Position numbers and translations under genes: made by a program. Positions 1 to 5,708 of a DNA stretch of 12,006 bases are shown piece by piece. Position 1 is the stretch's first letter. Each line of letters begins with the position of its first letter. Source of the DNA: Deltaproteobacteria bacterium (GTDB lineage Bacteria > Desulfobacterota > Syntrophia > Syntrophales > UBA2210). The notes below the pieces were generated by a model, which was not told where the DNA came from, made no database searches, and saw nothing but the letters and a program-made list of their open reading frames with translations. Where the stretch lies: the NCBI GenBank assembly GCA_019313735.1, contig JAFDAR010000104.1, positions 1-12,006 on the forward strand. The letters are read 5' to 3'.

Positions 1-286
1 TTTTTCCATTCGGATCTACCTGCTCAGGGGCGTTTGGCTCTGCGGAAATTTCCCCTGCAGATATGTCTGCATCGGATAAGACAGGTTCCTCCGAAAGGTC
101 TTCCTGGTCAAGTCCGGCTTCATTATTATCCTGAACTGTCTGGGAAGATTTAACTATGTGTTCCACAGGAGCTTCTACCCTTCCCAAACCGGAAGAGGAT
201 GAAAGGATGGAACCGTGCGGCGGAATACATGAAGACAGAAATATAACTATAAAGGCTGTTATGATTAGTCTTTTTAATGCAGGCAT
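1..286 (-). CDS. Lipoprotein precursor, N-terminal part only
   Basis: The reading frame is open from the ATG at 286 to the left edge of the window (95 codons), so only the N-terminus is present. The product begins with two basic residues (K5, R6), a hydrophobic stretch (about residues 7-17) and a lipobox L-S-S-C with the modifiable cysteine at residue 20: a signal peptidase II lipoprotein signal. Residue +2 is Ile, not Asp, so outer-membrane sorting is likely. The rest is Ser-rich and then acidic (many D/E), a low-complexity linker that says nothing about function. An AGAGGGG ribosome binding site lies about 9 nt upstream, and the gene starts 64 nt after prfB in the same direction, so it is probably last in that cluster. 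Lnt, encoded two genes upstream, would acylate such a protein. A peptidoglycan-active enzyme is one guess, but no catalytic domain is visible here. Confidence 0.75.
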   Translation of the reverse strand, partial: MPALKRLIITAFIVIFLSSCIPPHGSILSSSSGLGRVEAPVEHIVKSSQTVQDNNEAGLDQEDLSEEPVLSDADISAGEISAEPNAPEQVDPNGK

Positions 287-350
287 AAATTCAAACCCCT
301 CTTGAATCTTATTTTTCCATCTGCGCTGGATTTTAAGACATTCAAACATC

Positions 351-1440
351 TCAACTTATCAGATACGCTTCTATGAAACCGTCTATATCGCCATCCAATA
401 CCTTCTCCGCATTACCCACTTCCATATTTGTTCTGTGGTCCTTTATCATCTTGTAGGGATGAAGAATATAGGAACGTATCTGGCTTCCCCAGGCTATCTT
501 CTTTTTCGTCTTGTTTACTTCGTCCAGCTCTTCGGCCTTCTTGCGAAGTTCCGCTTCATAGAGCCTTGATTTCAGCACCTTCATGGCAAAGGCCTTGTTC
601 TTGTGCTGAGACCTCTCATTCTGGCATTGAACAACAATTCCTGTAGGTATATGTGTGATCCTGACAGCAGATGACGTTTTATTTACATGCTGCCCCCCGG
701 CCCCGCTGGATCTGTAGGTATCCACCCGCAAGTCATTTTCATTGATCTCAATGTCTATGTCATCAGACGCCTCCGGGTATACAAAGACCGACGCGAACGA
801 AGTGTGTCTTCTCCCGCCGGTATCAAAGGGGGATATGCGCACAAGTCTGTGTATTCCGACCTCCGCCTTGGCATATCCATAGGCGTATTCGCCTTCTACT
901 GCTATGGTTACACTTTTAACCCCGGCCTCATCACCGGGTTGAAGATCAACAATCTTCGTTTCAAAACCTCTTCTCTCCGACCATCTCAGATACATACGCA
1001 GGAGCATCTGTGCCCAGTCTTGCGCCTCCGTGCCACCGGCGCCGGCATGGATCGCCATGATGGCATTGCCGGGATCTTCCTCCCTGCCCAGCATCATCCT
1101 GAATTCGTCATTTCTGACCGAAGATTCAAGACTGGCAACATCTTTTTCTATCTCTTTGAGCGCGCTTTCATCATCTTCATCACGTGCCATTTCAAAGAGC
1201 TCTTCCAGATCCTGCAGGGAATTGTTCAGTTTTTTCCATCTGCAGACAGCATCTTCCGCTCTGCTCTTTTCCTTTAATATATTCCTGGCAGTTCCGGGGT
1301 CATTCCAGAAGTCCTCTTTGAGGATTTGTTTCTCCAGTTGATCCATCTTTTCTTCATTGGCATCTATGTCAAAGACAACCTCTGAGGTTGTCTATTCTCT
1401 TCTTCAGATCTTTTATCTTTTCGGAAATGTCCGCGATCAT
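351..1440 (-). CDS. prfB: Peptide chain release factor 2, expressed by programmed +1 frameshift
   Basis: Class I release factor that recognises UAA and UGA stop codons and triggers peptide release on the ribosome. The first 23 codons (from the ATG at 1440) end at an in-frame TGA (1371-1369). Reading continues in the +1 frame from CTT-T-GAC to the stop at 351, giving a 362-residue protein (E. coli RF2 is 365). The stop-codon recognition tripeptide SPF is at about residues 203-205 and the catalytic GGQ at about 248-250, both at the usual RF2 positions. RF1 would carry PxT instead of SPF. The start ATG overlaps the lnt stop (ATGA), with a GAGGAGGG ribosome binding site inside the end of lnt, so translation is probably coupled. 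Expression should be autoregulated: low RF2 favours the frameshift. A conventional gene call would miss the first 31 residues. Confidence 0.96.
1368..1390 (-). promoter_or_regulatory. RF2 programmed frameshift site with overlapping palindrome
   Basis: On the minus strand the slippery sequence CTTTGAC (1374-1368) contains the in-frame TGA. Upstream, AGAGG (1383-1379) sits in the register of the internal Shine-Dalgarno element of the E. coli prfB site (AGGGGG-TAT-CTT-TGA-C); here it reads AGA-GGT-TGT-CTT-TGA-C. Both frames on either side are open and join to a normal-length RF2. Unusually, the internal Shine-Dalgarno is one arm of a perfect inverted repeat, CAACCTC-A-GAGGTTG (1390-1376), which could hide it in a short hairpin. 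Confidence 0.93.
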
Positions 1441-2969
1441 TTATTTTCCCTCCTCAACGAAATTAAGTAGCCAATTAGCAGAAACACGATACAAGAACAA
1501 GCAAATACGTTGCCATATCTTGAATAAAACGTATTTTGCCGGGTGAATTTTACCGGGCCGTTCAGAGCGGTCCTTTCAAACAGGACTGTTCTGGATACGA
1601 TTTTCCCTGTCGGGTCCACTATGGCGCTTATCCCGGTGTTCGCGGCCCTTATCAGATATGTGCGATTTTCTATCGCCCTGAAAGCTGCCATGGTCAGGTG
1701 TTGACAGGGAGCCGATGTGTCTCCATACCATGCGTCATTGGTTATATTGACAAGAAGATCCGCCCCTTTCAGACAATACTCACGACTGATTTCAGGAAAT
1801 ATTCCTTCATAACAGATAAGAATACCTATCTTTCTGTCACCCATTGAAAGGGGTGTAATCTCTCCGCCGGGTGTAAAATCTCCCGCGCCTTCAACAAGTT
1901 TGTCGACAAAAAAGAGTATGTTGCGCAGCGGAACATATTCGCCAAAGGGGACCAGGTGCACTTTATCATATCTTCCGGAAACAGTGCCTTCAGGAGATAT
2001 CAGGTACGCGCTGTTGCGAAAGGAGATTTTACCCTTTTCCCTCGCGTAACCCAGAGATCCGAACAGAAGCCAGGAATTTGCCTTTTTTGCCGTATTTATC
2101 ACATCTCTGGACCTTTCATCATAGTTCTGAAAAGAAAATGGCGCGGCCGTTTCCGGCCACACAATCAATGACGCACCGCCCTTTGAAGCATCGGCGGACA
2201 TATCTCTGTATATCTTCATAGTGTCTGCCTGGTACTCCTGACTCCACTTTACAGATTGGTCAATATTCCCCTGGATAAGCGAGACATCAATAGAATCAGA
2301 ATCTTTAATAGTATTCTTCAAGTTATCTATACGGTAAATTCCGTAGCCGAAAACCAGTAACAGGAGACTAAATCCGATAACAATCTCAGGCAAAAGCCTT
2401 TTTTTCTCACTGCCGGATGAGGAAAACGAACCACTGATACAGTCATAAACAATGCAGTTTAGAAGCACTATCAGAAATGTTATCCCGTAGATTCCTGTAA
2501 TGTCTCCGACCTGAATCATGGGAAGGTATCCATGCTGCGAATAGGCAAGGTCTTCCCATGGAAATCCGGAAATAAGATGGGCCTTCAGATACTCAAGAGA
2601 GGTCCAGAGAAGAGGCGCTATTAACACCGCCCTCATACCCTTCCTCCTGAAATAGACAACACCCACGCAGAATAGCGCCGGATAGAGGCTCAGGTAGATG
2701 ACCAGGAGAAGCATGACCGAAACGCCGGCATAGAAAGGGAGATGTCCATAATGTACAACAACGAATACTATCCAGTATAGCAGGCCTGTGTTATACACAA
2801 GACCCGCAACAAATCCTGTCCGGAATGCACCCGGAAGATCTGTATCTTTTATGGCATACAGAAGCGGCACAAGGGCTACCCAGGCGAGAAAGCCTATATC
2901 CGCTTTGGGAAAGGACAGAAAGATAAGCACTCCGGAAACCAGGGAAAGTAGCAGGGTTTTTTTATTCAT
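1437..2969 (-). CDS. lnt: Apolipoprotein N-acyltransferase
   Basis: Inner-membrane enzyme that transfers the third acyl chain from a phospholipid to the N-terminal cysteine of diacylated lipoproteins. The 510-residue product (E. coli Lnt is 512) has hydrophobic segments at about 5-40, 50-105, 113-125, 155-175 and 195-212, then a nitrilase-fold periplasmic domain, and a final membrane segment at about 488-505. The catalytic triad residues are visible: Glu273 in WPETAAPF, Lys336 in DKVHLVPFGEYVP and Cys387 in ICYEG. Glu344 and Glu389, also important in the family, are present. The ATG at 2969 overlaps the end of the CorC gene by 8 nt, and its stop overlaps prfB by 4 nt. The corC-lnt order matches E. 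coli ybeX-lnt. No missing residues seen; likely functional. Confidence 0.96.
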   Translation of the reverse strand: MNKKTLLLSLVSGVLIFLSFPKADIGFLAWVALVPLLYAIKDTDLPGAFRTGFVAGLVYNTGLLYWIVFVVVHYGHLPFYAGVSVMLLLVIYLSLYPALFCVGVVYFRRKGMRAVLIAPLLWTSLEYLKAHLISGFPWEDLAYSQHGYLPMIQVGDITGIYGITFLIVLLNCIVYDCISGSFSSSGSEKKRLLPEIVIGFSLLLLVFGYGIYRIDNLKNTIKDSDSIDVSLIQGNIDQSVKWSQEYQADTMKIYRDMSADASKGGASLIVWPETAAPFSFQNYDERSRDVINTAKKANSWLLFGSLGYAREKGKISFRNSAYLISPEGTVSGRYDKVHLVPFGEYVPLRNILFFVDKLVEGAGDFTPGGEITPLSMGDRKIGILICYEGIFPEISREYCLKGADLLVNITNDAWYGDTSAPCQHLTMAAFRAIENRTYLIRAANTGISAIVDPTGKIVSRTVLFERTALNGPVKFTRQNTFYSRYGNVFACSCIVFLLIGYLISLRRENK

Positions 2970-3771
2970 TGTCTTTGCGCGTCTTTTCTTTTTTGTTGTC
3001 GATCTGCGGAATTGTCTCTCCGGTTCGTTTTATCCTTACTTTCTTTATGCTCCTTTCATCTGCCGCTTCTATTGTAATTTTCAGGTTTTCGCAGGTAATG
3101 GTTTCACCAACAACGGGAATCTTCTTAATAAGATAGAATATCAACCCTCCAAGTGTTTCAAACTGTCCTTCCGGAACTTCGGTGCCGAAGTACTCTTCAA
3201 ATTCCTCTATCTCGACCCTGCTGTCTACAAGAACCTCACCTCCGGGAAGTTTTGTGAAGGGATTCTCCTCGATGTCGTGTTCGTCGTGAATTTCACCGAC
3301 TATCTCTTCTATCAGATCCTCCAATGTTACAAGACCGGACGTTCCGCCATACTCATCAATAACTATGGCCATGTGCGATTTCTTTTCTTTGAGTTCGTGC
3401 AGGAGAAGGTGGATATTCTTGGTTTCCGGAATGTAATAGGTCTTTCTAAGAATTGAGATGATGTCACCCTCCTGAAAGGGTTCTGACCAGAATCTCAACA
3501 GGTCTTTCACATTCAATATTCCCGTGATATTATCGATATTCTCATTGTAAAAAGGCATCCGGGTATGCCCATGTTTCAGGATGAGAGCGAGTATGTCCTC
3601 TATTGTGGAGCCGTCGTTAACGGCAATTATTTCCGTCCTGGGCACCATTACTTCACGGGCCACAGTCTCGCGCAATTCGAGAATGCTCTGGATCATCTCG
3701 CCGGACTGTCTGTCAATGAGACCTTCTTCTTCGCCTGTGTTGACAATAGACTGTATCTTCTCCTCCAGCAA
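2962..3771 (-). CDS. corC: CorC/HlyC-family CBS-domain protein (soluble type)
   Basis: At least 269 residues, counted from a TTG codon at 3771. Layout: an acidic N-terminal helix (EEEGLIDRQSGEMIQSI), two CBS domains (about residues 42-100, starting VMVPRTEI, and 105-165, with VIDEYGGTSGLVTLEDLIEEIVGEI split across its end), then a CorC_HlyC transporter-associated domain (about 175-250). This is the family of E. coli YbeX/CorC, linked to Mg/Co homeostasis and to ribosome/membrane maintenance; the exact role is unsettled. There is no DUF21 membrane domain, so it is the short cytosolic form. It overlaps lnt by 8 nt. The TTG has only a weak purine-rich site upstream and the conserved reading frame runs further upstream, so this start is probably not the native one; see the 3772-3850 entry. 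Confidence 0.88.
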   Translation of the reverse strand: MLEEKIQSIVNTGEEEGLIDRQSGEMIQSILELRETVAREVMVPRTEIIAVNDGSTIEDILALILKHGHTRMPFYNENIDNITGILNVKDLLRFWSEPFQEGDIISILRKTYYIPETKNIHLLLHELKEKKSHMAIVIDEYGGTSGLVTLEDLIEEIVGEIHDEHDIEENPFTKLPGGEVLVDSRVEIEEFEEYFGTEVPEGQFETLGGLIFYLIKKIPVVGETITCENLKITIEAADERSIKKVRIKRTGETIPQIDNKKEKTRKDNE

Positions 3772-3850
3772 AGTAAGGCTCTTTCTTCCGACCGCCCACG
3801 GAAAGAGTGTGCCGATCCACTTTTTGATTTTTTCCGGAAAAATGTTTCAT
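3772..3850 (-). other. Probable out-of-frame true N-terminus of corC
   Basis: An ATG at 3850-3848 with a strong AGGGGGGA site directly upstream is the obvious start for corC, but it lies one frame off the CBS-domain frame. The corC frame stays open upstream of 3771 and encodes a plausible amphipathic N-terminus (FPEKIKKWIGTLFPWAVGRK). Removing one T from the five-T run (3842-3838) would join it to the ATG and give a start MKHFPEKIKKW. Losing one A from the A6 run (3833-3828) would work almost as well. The only other in-frame start here is the non-canonical ATT at 3844-3842 region. Either there is a 1-nt sequence error or mutation, or slippage at the homopolymer, or an unusual start. Confidence 0.55.
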
Positions 3851-3895
3851 TCCCCCCTATTCGGTTGACATTCAGAGACAGCGAAGAACGCTCCC

Positions 3896-4700
3896 TTACA
3901 ATCCCCTCATATATTCAGGCCTAAGCATTTTTTTGTTTGAAGACTCGATAACGCGTTGTATCAATCTTGTTGTTTCATTTTTTTCCTGTGGCATTCTGGC
4001 GCGTATCGGCAGATAGTTTGAGGCGTGATTGGAGGTAAAAAAACAGTCTGTAAAATCGGATTTTGCCACCATAATCCCCAGTTCTTCAAGAAATCCAAAT
4101 GTGTCGGGCAGTTCGAATCTACCCGCCATCTGTTCTTCATACAGGGCGGTGCCCGGGACCACCATGACTGTAAGCGCTCCCACATAATCGGGATCGATTT
4201 CCGTCAACACCCTGGCAGTATCCAGGGCATGTTCCATGCTCTTTGCCTTTCCTCCTCTGGCGGGCATTTACCCCTTTTTGTATCTTTTCGAGGATATCGT
4301 CGTTCCCCGTCTCTACACCGAGATAAGCTATTTTTACACCCAGATTTCTCAATTCCAGAAGTTCTTCAGGCGTTTTGCGCAGAATGCTCTTCGCGTTAGC
4401 GTAGAGCCCAATCCTTTTTACACCCTTTATATTTCTGTTAATGGATTCAAGGACAGGCACCAGCTTTCTCATGGGCATAATCAGCACATCACCATCACAG
4501 AGAAAAATCCTTTCGATATAACCATATCCGGATGCCTCTAATATATCTTCCTCAATCTCGTCAAAGGTCTTAATCCTGAACCTTTCTCCCTTATAGGTCG
4601 GGCAAAATGTACACTTGTTATGCGAACATCCGACAGTCACCTGCAGCAGGAGACTTCCTGCCTCGCTCGGGGGCCTTATTACCATTCCCTCATATTTCAT
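3896..4700 (-). pseudogene. Radical SAM protein, disrupted by an internal deletion/frameshift
   Basis: Two frames together make most of one radical SAM enzyme. The first (ATG at 4700) carries the iron-sulfur motif VGCSHNKCTFC with C25, C30 and C33, followed by FRIKTFDEIEEDI and a barrel ending at LEKIQKGVN (about residue 145). Frame 1 then runs into nonsense and stops at 4137. The second frame picks up at about 4258 with GGKAKSMEHALDTARVL, continues through VVPGTALYEE and stops at 3896. In relatives a segment of roughly 30 residues, including a GLGG-like strand, lies between these points, so about 80-90 bp (not a multiple of three) seems to be missing near 4256-4270. The C-x4-C-x2-C spacing is a variant seen in some members. 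An AGGAGGG site lies about 15 nt upstream of the ATG, which is long. It sits 45 nt upstream of corC. The substrate is unknown; a complete enzyme cannot be made from this sequence. Confidence 0.8.
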
Positions 4701-4777
4701 TATTGTTTCTCGTATCCCTCCTTCAAGTACGACGAGTGCATAGGATCTGCAATGCCGTTAATTGATAACGTGTTACT

Positions 4778-4804
4778 TTTATAATACGACCGCTAAAAAG
4801 GCAA
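4778..4804 (-). promoter_or_regulatory. Candidate promoter for the leftward gene cluster
   Basis: On the minus strand TTGCCT (4804-4799) and TATAAA (4783-4778) are separated by 15 bp, upstream of the radical SAM gene start at 4700 and divergent from the cold-shock gene. The spacer is short and the -35 match only partial, so this is a weak call; no better candidate was seen in the 4701-4890 spacer. Confidence 0.3.
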
Positions 4805-4894
4805 GTTACAAAAGCTTTTTATGAACGACCGGCCTTTTGTATATCAAATGAACAAAAATTATGCTATTTTAGAAGAAATTGAAGTACTTTTTCC

Positions 4895-4921
4895 TTGACG
4901 GTCAACGTAGCACAATATAAG
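4895..4921 (+). promoter_or_regulatory. Candidate sigma-70 promoter of the cold-shock gene
   Basis: TTGACG (4895-4900) and TATAAG (4916-4921) with a 15-bp spacer lie in an AT-rich region. Transcription from about 4928 would give a leader of about 60 nt that includes the upstream ORF and its ribosome binding site. The -35 hexamer is part of a small palindrome TTGAC-G-GTCAA (4895-4905), which could bind a regulator. The short spacer lowers confidence. Confidence 0.4.
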
Positions 4922-4951
4922 GATTTGCGAATCGGTGCTGGAGGGAAAGAC

Positions 4952-5017
4952 ATGGCGCCCGTTAATTTCAAGAAGGAGGTTTGTGATCTTGGCAAAGGGA
5001 ATCGTAAAATGGTTTAA
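4952..5017 (+). CDS. Putative 21-residue upstream ORF overlapping the cold-shock gene start
   Basis: ATG at 4952 is preceded by GGAGGG (4940-4945) with a 6-nt spacing, one of the best ribosome binding sites in the window. The frame encodes 21 residues, MAPVNFKKEVCDLGKGNRKM followed by V, and stops at 5015-5017. It passes through the cold-shock gene's own ribosome binding site and TTG start and terminates 26 nt inside that gene in a different frame. The peptide matches nothing I recognise, so it may act as a cis-regulatory ORF: ribosomes translating it would clear or occlude the downstream initiation region. Such a short ORF can arise by chance; the strong site is the main support. Confidence 0.35.
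   Translation: MAPVNFKKEVCDLGKGNRKMV
4972..4983 (+). promoter_or_regulatory. Ribosome binding site deciding the cold-shock start; 12-nt complement of the putative sRNA loop
   Basis: The segment GAAGGAGGTTTG contains a near-perfect Shine-Dalgarno (AAGGAGG, 4973-4979). It is 9 nt from the TTG at 4989, a good distance, but only 3 nt from the in-frame GTG at 4983, which is too close; this selects the TTG. All 12 bases are complementary to CAAACCTCCTTC at 9316-9327, the first loop of the predicted sigma-54 small RNA. Confidence 0.7.
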
Positions 5018-5189
5018 TGAGAAGAGGGGTTTCGGTTTCATTCAGCAGGAGGATGGTCAGGACTTATTCGTTCATTATTCTTCAATCAATATGGACGGTT
5101 TCAAGACGATTGTCGAAGGAGACGAGGTAGTCTTTGACGTGGAGGAAACCGACCGCGGGCTGCAGGCAAAAAATGTTATGAAGGCTTAG
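4989..5189 (+). CDS. Cold-shock domain protein (CspA family)
   Basis: Single-stranded nucleic-acid-binding beta-barrel protein that melts or chaperones RNA. Starting at the TTG gives 66 residues beginning MAKGIVKWFNEKRGFGFI, the standard length and N-terminus of the family. RNP1 is RGFGFI (about residues 13-18) and RNP2 is LFVHYSSI (about 29-36); the aromatic nucleic-acid-contacting residues W8, F15, F17 and F30 region are present. The C-terminal GLQAKNVMKA is also typical. A longer reading to 4935 would add a non-homologous N-terminus across the ribosome binding site and is rejected. Neighbours face away (radical SAM) or follow after 279 nt (feoA), so it is probably monocistronic. Its weak TTG start, overlapping upstream ORF and complementarity to a putative sRNA all suggest translational control. 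CspA-family members may be cold-inducible or constitutive; the sequence does not tell which. Confidence 0.95.
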   Translation: MAKGIVKWFNEKRGFGFIQQEDGQDLFVHYSSINMDGFKTIVEGDEVVFDVEETDRGLQAKNVMKA

Positions 5190-5192
5190 TCA

Positions 5193-5230
5193 GCAAGCAT
5201 AAATAACTCATACACCTTGCTTGTCCTTTT
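5193..5230 (+). terminator. Weak candidate terminator after the cold-shock gene
   Basis: CAAGCA (5194-5199) can pair with TGCTTG (5218-5223), followed by TCCTTTT. The 18-nt loop and six-base stem make this marginal, but no better hairpin follows the gene before feoA. Confidence 0.2.
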
Positions 5231-5326
5231 GCTTGTTTTCTGCAAACAACATTACGGCGCAATCTGTATAACTTATTTATTCTTGATTCCTTAGGCAAGC
5301 ATTGGCCTGATTCGAACAAAGATTAC

Positions 5327-5339
5327 AAATATTATATTT
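5327..5339 (+). promoter_or_regulatory. AT-rich palindrome overlapping a -10-like element upstream of feoAB
   Basis: AAATAT-T-ATATTT is a perfect inverted repeat, and it contains TATTAT (5330-5335), close to a -10 hexamer. It lies about 130 nt upstream of feoA, where an iron-responsive repressor (Fur or DtxR type) would be expected to act. It is not a recognisable Fur-box consensus and no good -35 was found, so operator function is inference. Confidence 0.3.
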
Positions 5340-5391
5340 CTGTACCAGCACTTACAGGTTGTTGTGTAGATGGGGTTATATGCCTGAAAGG

Positions 5392-5437
5392 GGGGACGGG
5401 TTGCTTTGAGTTGCTGTACTTGATGCCGCCTGTCCCC
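5392..5437 (+). repeat. GC-rich imperfect inverted repeat in the feoAB leader
   Basis: GGGGACGGG (5392-5400) pairs with CCTGTCCCC (5429-5437) with one G/A mismatch position and a 28-nt loop, and ends 31 nt before feoA. It may be an untranslated-leader hairpin or a dispersed REP-like palindrome. A short TGTTTT follows, not a convincing terminator tract. Confidence 0.4.
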
Positions 5438-5468
5438 TGACTGTTTTAAGGAAGGAAACTGTATATCT

Positions 5469-5708
5469 GTGATTAAATCTTTAAATGATCTGAATTCTGA
5501 AGAGAGCGGCGTCGTGTATGAAATCAGGGGCGGGCAGGGGTTGATCAACCGCCTTAACTCTCTGGGAATCATAACCGGAAAAAAGATAACGAAAATAGAT
5601 TCGATGCTTATGCGCGGGCCTGTTACTATCTTGGTAAACAGGACAAAAGTGGCTATAGGTTTCGGTATGGCCGGCAAGATATTTATTGAGGTGAATAAAC
5701 GGACATGA
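5469..5708 (+). CDS. feoA: Ferrous iron transport protein A
   Basis: Small cytosolic SH3-fold partner of FeoB, required for Fe(II) uptake, probably by modulating the FeoB GTPase domain. The 79-residue product has the family pattern: an N-terminal SLNDLNSEESGVV strand, the RLNSLGIITGKKI motif (about residues 28-40, corresponding to the usual R-L-x-S-M/L-G-(I/L)-x-x-G), and a C-terminal VAIGFGMAGKIFIEV (about 61-75). The start is GTG with AAGGAAGG about 13 nt upstream, slightly long. Its stop overlaps the feoB start (ATGA), so the two are translated together. No separate FeoC-like gene was seen nearby. Confidence 0.93.
   Translation: MIKSLNDLNSEESGVVYEIRGGQGLINRLNSLGIITGKKITKIDSMLMRGPVTILVNRTKVAIGFGMAGKIFIEVNKRT

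Noticed and set aside
687..1277. A 196-codon plus-strand frame
   Set aside because: It is antisense to prfB, which is beyond doubt; no ribosome binding site or domain.
1369..1371. In-frame TGA in prfB read as a nonsense mutation or selenocysteine
   Set aside because: It sits in the canonical RF2 slip site with a correctly spaced internal Shine-Dalgarno, and the +1 frame continues as RF2.
4935..4988. Longer N-terminus for the cold-shock protein
   Set aside because: It would run through the AAGGAGG site, and the family begins at the MAKG equivalent encoded from the TTG at 4989.
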